Assembly: GCA_031732875.1 (NCBI GenBank)
Contig: JAVMKL010000030.1
Span: 1-45,651, forward strand
Direction: 5' to 3'
Source: JAVMKJ01 sp031732875
Lineage (GTDB): Bacteria > Pseudomonadota > Gammaproteobacteria > Competibacterales > Competibacteraceae
DNA: 45,651 nt
The notes beneath the pieces are model-generated. The model ran no database searches. It was not told the DNA's origin and was given only the letters and a program-made list of their open reading frames with translations. Positions 35,261 through 44,786 of this stretch are shown here, one piece after another; the first letter of the stretch is position 1; each line of letters starts with the position of its first letter. Position numbers and translations under genes: made by a program.

Positions 35261-36025
35261 ATGATCAAAGCCCTCACCTTCGATCTGGACGATACGCTCT
35301 GGGATGTCTGGCCGGTGGTCGAGCGCGCCGAACGGTTGCTGCACGAGTGGCTGGCGGCGCGCTACCCGCGCATCCCGGAGCGGTTCGCGCCGCTGGAACT
35401 GCGGGAACTGTCGGGCGAGGTCATCGCCGCCCGCCCGGATATGGCCCACGACCGCACCTGGTCGCGCAAGGAGGCATTGAATCTGGCAGCGCGGCGGGCC
35501 GGTTATCAGGAATTCGACGTGGAAAGCGCGTTCGCGGTGTTCTTCGTCGCCCGCAACGCGGTGGAACTGTTCGAGGAGGTGCGTCCCACCTTGGAGCGGC
35601 TGGCCCGGCGCTACACCCTGGCGTCCCTGTCCAACGGCAACGCCGACCTCCGGCTGATCGGGCTAGACGATGTGTTCGCCTTCTCGCTCAACGCTATCGA
35701 TATCGGCGCCGCCAAGCCCGAACCGCCGATGTTCGAGGAGGCGTGCCGCCGGCTAATGGCGCGCCCCGAACAGATCGCTCATGTCGGCGACGACCCCGAG
35801 CACGACGTTCGAGGTGCGGCGGACGCGGGATTCCGAACCGTGTGGGTCAACCGTAACGGCCGCGAGTGGCCGGGCGACCGGCGGGCCGATGCGGAAATCA
35901 GCAGTCTGGCGGAGCTTGAAGCGGTGCTGGCGGCTTGGGAAACCGGCTCCGTCCGGGCGCGCGACTTACCACGGAATCGGTTGCCCATCCCGGAAGAACC
36001 CGCCGGTTGGCCCGTCGTCCGGTAG
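35261..36025 (+). CDS. HAD-IA family hydrolase (YigB-like)
   Basis: A 254-aa haloacid dehalogenase phosphatase. Motif I is TFDLDDTLWDVWPV (residues 6-19), motif II LASLSNGN near 128, the Lys motif GAAKPEPPMFEEA near 148, and motif IV HVGDDPEHDVRGA near 172. This pattern is close to YigB-type FMN/riboflavin-intermediate phosphatases, but the substrate is not certain. It starts 24 bp after metZ and is probably cotranscribed. The last about 20 codons run past the usual family end and overlap the convergent SDR gene by 60 nt. Confidence 0.85.
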   Translation: MIKALTFDLDDTLWDVWPVVERAERLLHEWLAARYPRIPERFAPLELRELSGEVIAARPDMAHDRTWSRKEALNLAARRAGYQEFDVESAFAVFFVARNAVELFEEVRPTLERLARRYTLASLSNGNADLRLIGLDDVFAFSLNAIDIGAAKPEPPMFEEACRRLMARPEQIAHVGDDPEHDVRGAADAGFRTVWVNRNGREWPGDRRADAEISSLAELEAVLAAWETGSVRARDLPRNRLPIPEEPAGWPVVR

Positions 36026-36712
36026 CGTGGCGGCCCAGACGATGCCCGAGGCGCCCTGCTCCACCGTTTTTTCGGCATGGGGACCGCCTATGTCGGTGCG
36101 CACCCAGCCGGGGCAAACCGAGTTGACCAGGATATTGTAGCCCCGGGTTTCCGCCGCCAGGATGCGGGTCAGGGCGTTCAGGGCGGTCTTGGAAATCCGG
36201 TAGGTCGGCGATTTGCCTTCCATCTCGCTCAACTGACCCATGCCGCTGGAGACATTCACAATGCGGCCATAGTGTTGTTGCTTCATCAGCGGCACCAGTT
36301 CCTGCGCCAGCAACAATGGGCCGTAAAGATTGGTTTTCAACGAAGCCGTCAGGGTTTCGAGGCTGGCGGTGAACACGCTGGTGCCCCCCGCATCCGCATC
36401 CTCGGAGCCGTGACTGTCGAGAAAAACCCCAGCGTTGTTGACCAAAATATCCACGCGGCCGCAGCGGCTATGGATGAAGGCGCCCAACTCGGCCACGCTG
36501 CTTTCCGAGGTGACATCCAAAACGTGAAGCACGACGTCCAGTTCCTCGGCCCGCAACTTTTCCAGCGCCGCCTCACCCCTGCTGGGACTGCGGCTGGTAA
36601 CGATCACGCGGACGCCAAGCTTGGCCAGTTGCCGGGCCGTTTCCAAACCCAAGCCGCGATTGGCGCCCGTCACCACCGCCACGGGCTTGGTGTTCTTGCC
36701 ATTCAACATCAT
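35966..36712 (-). CDS. Short-chain dehydrogenase/reductase
   Basis: A 248-aa Rossmann-fold oxidoreductase. TGANRGLGLETARQL is the NAD(P)-binding TGxxxGxG motif. NNAGVF follows. VNVSSGMGQLSE supplies the catalytic Ser, and YRISKTALN the YxxxK pair. VCPGWVRTDIGG is the C-terminal substrate region. It resembles carbonyl-reductase-like SDRs with unknown substrate. ATG 36712 is chosen because GAGAGG lies 5 nt upstream; a GTG at 36733 would add seven residues. Its 3' end overlaps the HAD gene tail-to-tail. Confidence 0.87.
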   Translation of the reverse strand: MMLNGKNTKPVAVVTGANRGLGLETARQLAKLGVRVIVTSRSPSRGEAALEKLRAEELDVVLHVLDVTSESSVAELGAFIHSRCGRVDILVNNAGVFLDSHGSEDADAGGTSVFTASLETLTASLKTNLYGPLLLAQELVPLMKQQHYGRIVNVSSGMGQLSEMEGKSPTYRISKTALNALTRILAAETRGYNILVNSVCPGWVRTDIGGPHAEKTVEQGASGIVWAATLPDDGPTGGFFRDGQPIPW

Positions 36713-36833
36713 CTTGACCTCTCTGACCTGCACCCGCGCAATCGAGCTGGCCTCAGTGATTGCTAACCGGCACTACGTGTGTTGCTATATTCATACTGAT
36801 TGTTGCGAATACTAACAGTAGCTTGCCGTCGAT

Positions 36834-36864
36834 AAAACAAAAACCCCACCACGAGGGCGGGGTT
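36834..36864 (-). terminator. Intrinsic terminator of the sucAB-lpdA operon
   Basis: Read on the minus strand, AACCCCGCC and GGTGGGGTT form a 9-bp stem with one wobble around a 4-nt TCGT-type loop. A TTTTTGTTTT tract follows. It lies about 50 bp after the lpdA stop and is the clearest terminator in the window. Confidence 0.85.
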
Positions 36865-36916
36865 CGCGATCGGCCCGTTGGCATCCATCCGCGAGAGATG
36901 GCAACGCCAGTCCGGA

Positions 36917-38350
36917 TCAGGTATTGATCTTGTGCAAAGCGCGACCGTGGACGGACAGCGCCGCCTCGTGCATGGCCTCGTACAAGGTTGGATGACCGTG
37001 GATGGTCCGAGCCAAGTCCTCGCTGCTGGCGTGAAACTCCATGGCCAGCACCGCTTCCTGGACCAGTTCGGACGCAAACGGACCGATGATGTGGCAGCCC
37101 AGCAAGGTATCGGTCTCGGCGTGGGCCAGAATCTTGACCATGCCGGTGGCGGCGTCCATGGCCTTGGCGCGGCCGTTGGCGCTGAACGGGAAACTGCCGA
37201 CCTTGTAGGGAATGCCGCCCGCCTTCAGCGCCTGCTCGGTCCTGCCGACCCAGGCAATTTCGGGGTTGGTGTAGATCACCCACGGGATGGCGTCGTAGTT
37301 GAGGTGGCCGTGCTGGCCGGCGATGTTTTCAGCCACCATGATACCTTCCTCGGATCCCTTATGCGCCAGCATCGGCCCGCGCACCACATCGCCGATGGCG
37401 TACACGCCCGGCAGGTTGGCCTCGCACTTGTCATCGACGTGGATGTAGCCGCGCTCGTCGAACAGCAACCCGGATTCGGGCGCGGCGACGTTGTCGGTGT
37501 TGGGCCGCCGCCCGACCGACACCAGCAGTTTCTCGACCGTGATCTGGTGCTCGCCACCCTGGTCCTTGAACGACACCTCGACCCCATTCCCAACCTTGCG
37601 GGTGGCGGTCACGCGGGTGCCGAGCCGGATATCCAGGCCCAATTTCTTGAACTGGCGCAGCGCGTCGCGGGCGATTTGCTGGTCCGCCAAGGCCAGAAAA
37701 TCCTCGACCGCTTCCAACATGACGACCTTGGCGCCCATCCGGCTCCACACGCTGCCCAGCTCCAGGCCGATCACCCCGGCGCCGATCACGCCCAGCGTCT
37801 CGGGCACCTCGCGGAAATCCAGCGCGCCGGTCGAATCGACGATCAGCCCCTCGGCGTTGTCCACCGGCGCGGCGCCGATGTCGATCGGTTTGGACCCAGT
37901 GGCGATGATCACGTTATCGGCGTTGACCACGTCCACCGAGCCGTCGCGGCGGGTAATTTCGACCTGCCGGTCGGCCAACAGCTTGCCGTGACCCTGCAAC
38001 CATTCGACGCCGTTGGCCTTGAACAGCGCGCTGATGCCGTTGGTCAGTTGCAGCACGATATCTTCCTTGCGCGCCATCATCTTGTTCAAATCCAGCCGGA
38101 CGCCCTCGACCCGGATGCCGTGCGCGTCCAAGCCTTCCTGCAAGCGGTGGTAATGCTCGGAGGATTCGAGCAGGGTCTTGGACGGGATGCAGCCCACGTT
38201 CAGGCAGGTGCCGCCCAGGGCCGGTTCGTTCCTGAAGTTGATCCATTTTTCCACGCAGGCGGTTTCCAACCCGAGCTGCGCGCAACGGATCGCCGCCACG
38301 TAGCCGGCGGGACCGCCGCCGATGACGACCACATCGTAAGTCTTGGCCAT
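36917..38350 (-). CDS. lpdA: Dihydrolipoamide dehydrogenase (E3)
   Basis: A 477-aa FAD disulfide oxidoreductase that reoxidises lipoyl groups of the 2-oxoglutarate dehydrogenase complex. FAD motif GGGPAGYVAA (residues 11-20), redox pair C49 and C54 in GGTCLNVGCIPSK, NAD-binding GAGVIGLELGSVW, VYAIGDVV, and the C-terminal HGHPTLYEA with the catalytic His-Glu are all present. It is the third gene of the minus-strand operon after sucA and sucB. Confidence 0.96.
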   Translation of the reverse strand: MAKTYDVVVIGGGPAGYVAAIRCAQLGLETACVEKWINFRNEPALGGTCLNVGCIPSKTLLESSEHYHRLQEGLDAHGIRVEGVRLDLNKMMARKEDIVLQLTNGISALFKANGVEWLQGHGKLLADRQVEITRRDGSVDVVNADNVIIATGSKPIDIGAAPVDNAEGLIVDSTGALDFREVPETLGVIGAGVIGLELGSVWSRMGAKVVMLEAVEDFLALADQQIARDALRQFKKLGLDIRLGTRVTATRKVGNGVEVSFKDQGGEHQITVEKLLVSVGRRPNTDNVAAPESGLLFDERGYIHVDDKCEANLPGVYAIGDVVRGPMLAHKGSEEGIMVAENIAGQHGHLNYDAIPWVIYTNPEIAWVGRTEQALKAGGIPYKVGSFPFSANGRAKAMDAATGMVKILAHAETDTLLGCHIIGPFASELVQEAVLAMEFHASSEDLARTIHGHPTLYEAMHEAALSVHGRALHKINT

Positions 38351-38383
38351 GCTTGCCTCTTGAATCGTTCGTGAGTAACCGTG

Positions 38384-38492
38384 GATTCCCCTCGCCCGCG
38401 AGCGGGAGAACAGCCGGAAACGAGGGCCGTCGCCGCAAAGCCGACCCTCTCCCGTCCTGGCCCTCTCTCCCGCATCCGGCGGAGAGGGGATT
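38384..38492. repeat. Palindromic repeat cluster between sucB and lpdA
   Basis: The spacer contains CCCTCGCCCGCGAGCGGGAG, CCCTCTCCCGTCC, and CTCTCCCGCATCCGGCGGAGAG units. They form nested hairpins bounded by GATTCCCCTC and GAGGGGATTC. This resembles the CCCTCTCCC...GGGAGAGGG intergenic repeat type common in high-GC proteobacteria and could affect relative lpdA expression. Confidence 0.65.
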
Positions 38493-38537
38493 CGACCATC
38501 GCGTCAACGGGGTGCGCGAGCGACGCACCGGACGTGC

Positions 38538-39791
<1,254 letters not shown>

Positions 39792-39841
39792 TATATTGTT
39801 CCCTTCGGTTCCGGGTCGTTATTCGGCCTGAGTCGCGGTGG

Positions 39842-42667
39842 TTACTGGCCCAGGGCCTCGTTGATGAGTTTTTGCTGCTGTTCGACGTGGACGCTGTGAT
39901 AGCCGGTGCCCGGCGAGGCCGAGTGCGGCCTGCCGGCGTAGCGAATTTTGAGCTGCGGCGGCAAATCCCGACTCAGGTGATGGAAGCTCTCGAACCAAGC
40001 ACCCTGATTCATGGGTTCTTCCTGGCACCAAACGACGTCGGCGAGCCGGGGATAGTGCGCCACCTGGGCGTTATAAAGCGCCTGCGGAAACGGATAGAGC
40101 TGCTCGATGCGGACGATGGCGACATGGCCCAGCTTCCGCTCGCGCCGAGCCTCCAACAGATCGTAAAAGACCTTGCCGCTACAAAATACCAGGCGGGTGA
40201 TCTGGGCCGGATCGTGCGGGTCGATCTCCGGGATGATCTCCTGGAAATGGCCCTCGGTCAGGTCTTCCAAACTGTTCACCGCCAGCCGATGGCGCAGCAG
40301 GCTCTTGGGGCTCATCACCACCAGCGGCTTGCGGAAGGGGCGCTTTATCTGCCGGCGCAACATGTGGAAGCATTGGGCCGGGGTCGAGGGCACCACGACC
40401 TGGATATTTTGTTCGGCGCACAGCTGCAGGTAACGCTCCAGCCGGGCCGAGGAATGCTCGGGTCCCTGGCCCTCGAAGCCGTGGGGCAGCAGCATGACCA
40501 GCCCGCAGCGCCGATCCCACTTGGTCTGGCCGGAGGTGATGAACTGATCGATCACCACCTGAGCGCCGTTGGCGAAGTCACCGAACTGCCCTTCCCAGAC
40601 GATCAGGCCATCGGGCTCGGCGGTAGCGTAGCCGTACTCGAAGCCCAGCACCGCTTCTTCCGACAGGATCGAGTCGATGACGATGAAGTTCGGCTGGCCG
40701 GGGCGCAGGTGCATCAGCGGAACGTAGCTGGTCCCGTCCTTCTGATTATGCAGCACGGCGTGGCGGTGGAAGAAGGTACCGCGCCCGCAGTCCTGGCCGG
40801 AAATGCGCACCTGATAGCCTTCTTCCAGCACGGTCGCATAAGCCAGATTCTCGGCGAAGCCCCAGTCCAGCGGCAGCGCGCCCGCCGCCATCTTGCGCCG
40901 GTCGTCCATGATCTTGGCGACGCGGGGATGCATCTCGAATCCTTCGGGTATCCGCAGCAGGCGCTCGGACAGATCGCGGACGGTGGCCAGCGGCACGGCG
41001 GTCGGGGCCGGAGCGCTCCAGTCTTCGTTCAAATACAAGGTCCAGTCGATCGAGTGCGGACCCTTGACGGGCGGCAAGGTCGGCCGCGACACCTGGCGGC
41101 CGGCGTCGAGGTCGGCGCGATAGCCCGCCTGCATCTCCTGGAAATCCGGCTCGGTGACCACTCCTTCGTCGATCAGCTTCTCGGCGTACAGGGTGGCCGT
41201 GGTTTTGCGGGCCCGGATTTTCCGGTACATCATCGGTTGGGTGGCGGCCGGTTCGTCGGCCTCGTTGTGGCCCAGCCGGCGGTAGCAGATCATGTCGATT
41301 ACCACGTCCTTGTTGAAAGTCATCCGGTACTCGACCGCCAGCCGGGTGACGAACAGCACCGCTTCCGGGTCGTCGCCGTTCACATGAAAAATCGGCGCCT
41401 GCACCATCTTGGCCACGTCGGTGCAATACAGCGCCGAGCGGGTGTCCAGCGGGTTGCTGGTGGTGAACCCGATCTGGTTGTTGATGACGATGTGGACGGT
41501 GCCGCCGGTGCGGTAGCCGCGCACCTGCGAGAACTGGAAGGTCTCCATGTTCACGCCCTGGCCGGCGAAGGCGGCGTCGCCGTGGATCAGCACCGGCATT
41601 ACCGTGTTGAAGGGCGGGGTTTCCGCGCCGGGCTGCCGCCGCCGCTCCATGCGGGCGCGCACCGAGCCCTCGACCACCGGATTGACGATTTCCAGATGGG
41701 AGGGGTTGAACGCCAGCGCCAAGTGCACCGGCCCTCCCGGGGTCTCCACGTCGGAGGAGAAGCCCATGTGATACTTCACGTCGCCGGCGCTGCCGACCCG
41801 GCGCTTGCCCTCGAACTCCTGGAACAGTTCGCCGGGCGACTTGCCGATGATGTTGACCAGCACGTTCAGCCGGCCGCGATGGGCCATGCCGACGACGATT
41901 TCCTGCACGCCCTGGGCGCCGGCCTGCTGGATCACTTCGTCCAGCATCGGAATCAGGCTCTCGCCGCCCTCCAGCGAGAAGCGCTTCTGGCCGACGTAGC
42001 GGGTGTGCAGATAGCGCTCCAGACCCTCGGCGGCGACCAGCCAGTGCAGCAACTCCTTACGCTGTGCCGCATTCAATTCCAGCCGGGCGCGCTGGCCTTC
42101 CAGCCGTTTCTGGATCCACCGTTTTTCGGCGGTTTCATTGATGTGCATGTACTCGGAGCCGATGGTGCCGACGTACACGTCGCGGATCAGGCTCATGATC
42201 TCGCGCAGGGTCCATTGCGAGGGCGCCACCAGCGAACCGGTGTTGAACGAGGTGTTCATGTCGGCCTCGCTCAGACCGTGATAGGCGGGGTTCAACTCCG
42301 GCACCGGCGGCCGTTCGCGCAGGCGCAACGGGTCGAGATCGGCGGCCTTGTGGCCCCGGTTGCGGTAGGCGTTGATGATTCGCAAGACCGAAGCCTGCTT
42401 TTCGGCGGCCTCGGGGCTGAGTCCCGGCGCACGACCCACGCCGGCTTGCGGTCGTAGCGCCAGCTGGGCGAAGGAATCGCGGATGGGGCCGTGCGCGACC
42501 TCGTGACCACCGGTGGTCCGTGCTTGCAGGTTGCGGAAATACTGCCGCCAGTTGTCGCTGACCGACTCGGGATCGTTCAGGAAGGTTTCGTACAGTTCCT
42601 CGATGAAAGCCGCGTTACCGCCGAACAGGGGCGAACTTTGGCGAAACTGCTCGATGAGTGTGCTCAT
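39842..42667 (-). CDS. sucA: 2-oxoglutarate dehydrogenase E1 component
   Basis: A 941-aa thiamine-diphosphate enzyme that decarboxylates 2-oxoglutarate and loads the E2 lipoyl group in the TCA cycle. The N-terminal NAAFIEELYETFLNDPESV peptide for E2 binding, the TPP site (GDAAFAGQGVNMETFQ and VHIVINNQIGFTTS), YRRLGHNEADEP, and the C-terminal LLPHGFEGQGPEHSSARLER are all typical. Length matches the family (about 930-950). It is the first gene of the operon. Confidence 0.97.
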   Translation of the reverse strand: MSTLIEQFRQSSPLFGGNAAFIEELYETFLNDPESVSDNWRQYFRNLQARTTGGHEVAHGPIRDSFAQLALRPQAGVGRAPGLSPEAAEKQASVLRIINAYRNRGHKAADLDPLRLRERPPVPELNPAYHGLSEADMNTSFNTGSLVAPSQWTLREIMSLIRDVYVGTIGSEYMHINETAEKRWIQKRLEGQRARLELNAAQRKELLHWLVAAEGLERYLHTRYVGQKRFSLEGGESLIPMLDEVIQQAGAQGVQEIVVGMAHRGRLNVLVNIIGKSPGELFQEFEGKRRVGSAGDVKYHMGFSSDVETPGGPVHLALAFNPSHLEIVNPVVEGSVRARMERRRQPGAETPPFNTVMPVLIHGDAAFAGQGVNMETFQFSQVRGYRTGGTVHIVINNQIGFTTSNPLDTRSALYCTDVAKMVQAPIFHVNGDDPEAVLFVTRLAVEYRMTFNKDVVIDMICYRRLGHNEADEPAATQPMMYRKIRARKTTATLYAEKLIDEGVVTEPDFQEMQAGYRADLDAGRQVSRPTLPPVKGPHSIDWTLYLNEDWSAPAPTAVPLATVRDLSERLLRIPEGFEMHPRVAKIMDDRRKMAAGALPLDWGFAENLAYATVLEEGYQVRISGQDCGRGTFFHRHAVLHNQKDGTSYVPLMHLRPGQPNFIVIDSILSEEAVLGFEYGYATAEPDGLIVWEGQFGDFANGAQVVIDQFITSGQTKWDRRCGLVMLLPHGFEGQGPEHSSARLERYLQLCAEQNIQVVVPSTPAQCFHMLRRQIKRPFRKPLVVMSPKSLLRHRLAVNSLEDLTEGHFQEIIPEIDPHDPAQITRLVFCSGKVFYDLLEARRERKLGHVAIVRIEQLYPFPQALYNAQVAHYPRLADVVWCQEEPMNQGAWFESFHHLSRDLPPQLKIRYAGRPHSASPGTGYHSVHVEQQQKLINEALGQ

Positions 42668-43206
42668 TGACGATTATCAACTCCGAGGTGTTGAAGAATC
42701 CCCATGAACCCGACCACGCAGGAGTGGTTCTTCTGGGGCATGGCACGGATACGCGCGCCGGGACGCGCTTTTGCCGGACGATGGCGGCGGTGCTTCCCGG
42801 CCGGAGCGGCGGGGAGATCTGGATATAACGCCGCCGCGCGCGGCCGCGCCGTTTGTTCTAGTCATCGGTATTCCGGTCGTGACCATTTGATCCCCGCCAC
42901 CCGTCGGCGGAACGTCCCCGCCGGCGAGGACCGATGTCGAGCCGTGCCGGCCCGAAACCGTGGTTCTTGTCCAGAGATTGGGGCTTGGTGGTTCGATCAG
43001 TGAACGACGCGTGATTATAACGACGGTGGGGGCGCGGATAAACCCGCGTTTCTTGTTTTAATTTTGGAGCAATTTTTTGCCATGGGAAAACGGCTGCTGT
43101 ACATTTTCAGCGATGGCATCGCGAATCGCCGATGTCAGCGTCGTGGCGGACGGATCGACGGCTGGTTCCGCCGCGTTAGCCTGGTTCCATTCAGGAGGAA
43201 ATCGCG
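42668..43206. other. Divergent intergenic region between sucA and dksA
   Basis: No convincing gene is found in this 540-bp spacer. It should hold the promoters for sucA (minus) and dksA (plus). The section from 42720 to 42990 is GC-rich without clear signals. The section from 43010 to 43090 is richer in A/T and contains a terminator-like hairpin. Confidence 0.5.
43033..43065 (+). terminator. Terminator-like hairpin upstream of dksA
   Basis: CGCGG (43033-43037) and CCGCG (43044-43048) form a short stem with a 6-nt loop, followed by a T-rich tract (TTTCTTGTTTTAATTTT). No annotated plus-strand transcript ends here, so it could end a small RNA or form part of the dksA leader. Confidence 0.4.
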
Positions 43207-43650
43207 ATGGTTTCCACCAATCTGCTCGCGCAGGGAACGCCCACTTCCTATCAGCCCGCCCAAGGTGAAGCTTACATGAGCGACGCCCAACGGGTTCACT
43301 TCCGCAAGGTGCTGTTGGACTGGAAACAGAGCCTGCTACACGAGGTGGATCGAACGGTCAACCACATGCGGGACGAATCGACCAGCTTTCCCGATCCCAA
43401 CGACCGCGCCACCCAGGAAGAGGAGTTCGGCCTGGAACTGCGCACTCGCGATCGGGAACGCAAGTTGCTTAAGAAAATCAACGAATCCCTGGCCCTGATC
43501 GAAAGCGGCGATTACGGTTATTGCGAAGCCTGCGGCGTCGAAATCGGACTGCCGCGCATGTTGGCCCGCCCGACCGCCACGCTGTGCATCGACTGCAAGA
43601 TGATGGAAGAGATCCGCGAAAAGCAGGGCAACAACCCACCACCCCCCTGA
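43207..43650 (+). CDS. dksA: RNA polymerase-binding transcription factor DksA
   Basis: A 147-aa DksA that binds RNA polymerase through its secondary channel and potentiates ppGpp at rRNA and amino-acid promoters. The coiled-coil tip DPNDRA carries the two Asp residues and Ala needed for function. The C4 zinc finger is CEACGVEIG ... LCIDC (residues 105-132). AGGAGG precedes the ATG, and the whole protein aligns by eye with E. coli DksA. gluQ follows after 41 bp, a common pairing. Confidence 0.97.
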   Translation: MVSTNLLAQGTPTSYQPAQGEAYMSDAQRVHFRKVLLDWKQSLLHEVDRTVNHMRDESTSFPDPNDRATQEEEFGLELRTRDRERKLLKKINESLALIESGDYGYCEACGVEIGLPRMLARPTATLCIDCKMMEEIREKQGNNPPPP

Positions 43651-43691
43651 CCGTCACGCCAGCCTCCAAACGCCATAGCAGCGCCCCGCCG

Positions 43692-44681
43692 ATGGTGATC
43701 GTTCGCCGCGGAGACTCCACGGGTTTCCGGCAGGGTCCGGCGCGCGGCCGTTTCGCCCCGTCACCCACCGGACCGCTGCACTTCGGTTCCCTGGTCGCCG
43801 CCTTGGGCAGTTTCCTGGAAGCGCGCCACCGGGGTGGCGAGTGGCTGGTGCGCATCGAGGACGTGGACGTACCGCGCGTGGTACCGGGCGCGGCGGATGC
43901 CATCCTGCGCGCGTTGGAGCGCTGCGGGCTGTTTTGGGATGGGCCGGTGCTCTACCAAAGCCGGCGGACGGAACGCTATCAGGCGGCGCTGGAGCGATTG
44001 CTGCGCGCGGGCCAGGCTTATCCCTGCACGTGCAGCCGACGCGAATTGGTCGCCTGCCCGCGTGCCCGTGACGGCAGTCCGATCTATCCCGGCCACTGCC
44101 GCGACGGAGTCGGCCACCCGGACCGGCCTTGTGCCATCCGGCTGCATACGACCGATGTCATGCTGGCCTTCCAGGACGCCGTTCAGGGCGACTATCGCCA
44201 GCGCCTCGAAACCGAGGTCGGCGATTTCGTGATCCGCCGCGCCGATGGTCTGTTCGCCTATCAACTGGCGGTGGTCGTGGATGATGTCGATCAGGCCATC
44301 ACCCACGTAGTACGCGGCAGCGACCTGCTTGATTCGACTCCCCGGCAGATGTATCTGCAAGGCCTGCTCGAATGGCCCACGCCGCGCTACGGACACCTAC
44401 CGGTGGCAACGGACGCGCGCGGCGACAAACTGAGCAAGCAAACCCATGCGCCGCCCCTAGACGAACGCAATCCCAGCCCCGCGATCTGGGCCGCCCTGCG
44501 ATTCCTGGGTCAGGGGCCACCGCCTGCCCTGGCCGACGCGCCGGCTGCCGAAATCGTGTGCTGGGCGCTCGCGCACTGGCGGCTCGAACGGGTACCGGCG
44601 GTTCCGGCGCGCCGCTGGGATATCAGGTCCGTTGAATCGATCCGGGATGGATTGACTCAAACAAGCGAGACTATAGACTAA
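43692..44681 (+). CDS. gluQ: Glutamyl-Q tRNA(Asp) synthetase
   Basis: A 329-aa paralogue of the GluRS catalytic domain that attaches glutamate to queuosine in tRNA(Asp). RGRFAPSPTGPLHFGSL holds the HIGH-like motif (PLHFG). CTCSRREL ... YPGHC supplies the zinc ligands, and DKLSKQ is the KMSKS-like motif. There is no anticodon-binding domain, as expected. ATG 43692 is chosen; the frame extends upstream but overlaps dksA. It is downstream of dksA on the same strand. Confidence 0.93.
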   Translation: MVIVRRGDSTGFRQGPARGRFAPSPTGPLHFGSLVAALGSFLEARHRGGEWLVRIEDVDVPRVVPGAADAILRALERCGLFWDGPVLYQSRRTERYQAALERLLRAGQAYPCTCSRRELVACPRARDGSPIYPGHCRDGVGHPDRPCAIRLHTTDVMLAFQDAVQGDYRQRLETEVGDFVIRRADGLFAYQLAVVVDDVDQAITHVVRGSDLLDSTPRQMYLQGLLEWPTPRYGHLPVATDARGDKLSKQTHAPPLDERNPSPAIWAALRFLGQGPPPALADAPAAEIVCWALAHWRLERVPAVPARRWDIRSVESIRDGLTQTSETID

Positions 44682-44721
44682 AATAATAAATTCCAAGCCG
44701 GATTTATACGGAATGCCCGCA

Positions 44722-44751
44722 GGTATCCGTCATGGTCCGGTTGCGGATACC
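44722..44751 (+). promoter_or_regulatory. Hairpin in the gluQ-acs spacer
   Basis: GGTATCCG (44722-44729) pairs perfectly with CGGATACC (44744-44751) around a 14-nt loop. It lies 35 nt before the acs start with no T-run, so it is more likely an acs leader element than a gluQ terminator. Confidence 0.45.
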
Positions 44752-44786
44752 ACAATCCTAACCCCTACCGAAGGAGAAGCACTCTA

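Noticed and set aside
39872..42457. 861-codon plus-strand open frame opposite sucA
   Set aside because: The sucA protein on the other strand is unmistakable. The long antisense frame follows from high GC at third positions and has no recognisable domain or ribosome-binding site.
43064..43279. 71-codon plus-strand frame upstream of dksA
   Set aside because: It overlaps the dksA start in another frame, lacks similarity to known proteins and has weaker translation signals than dksA.
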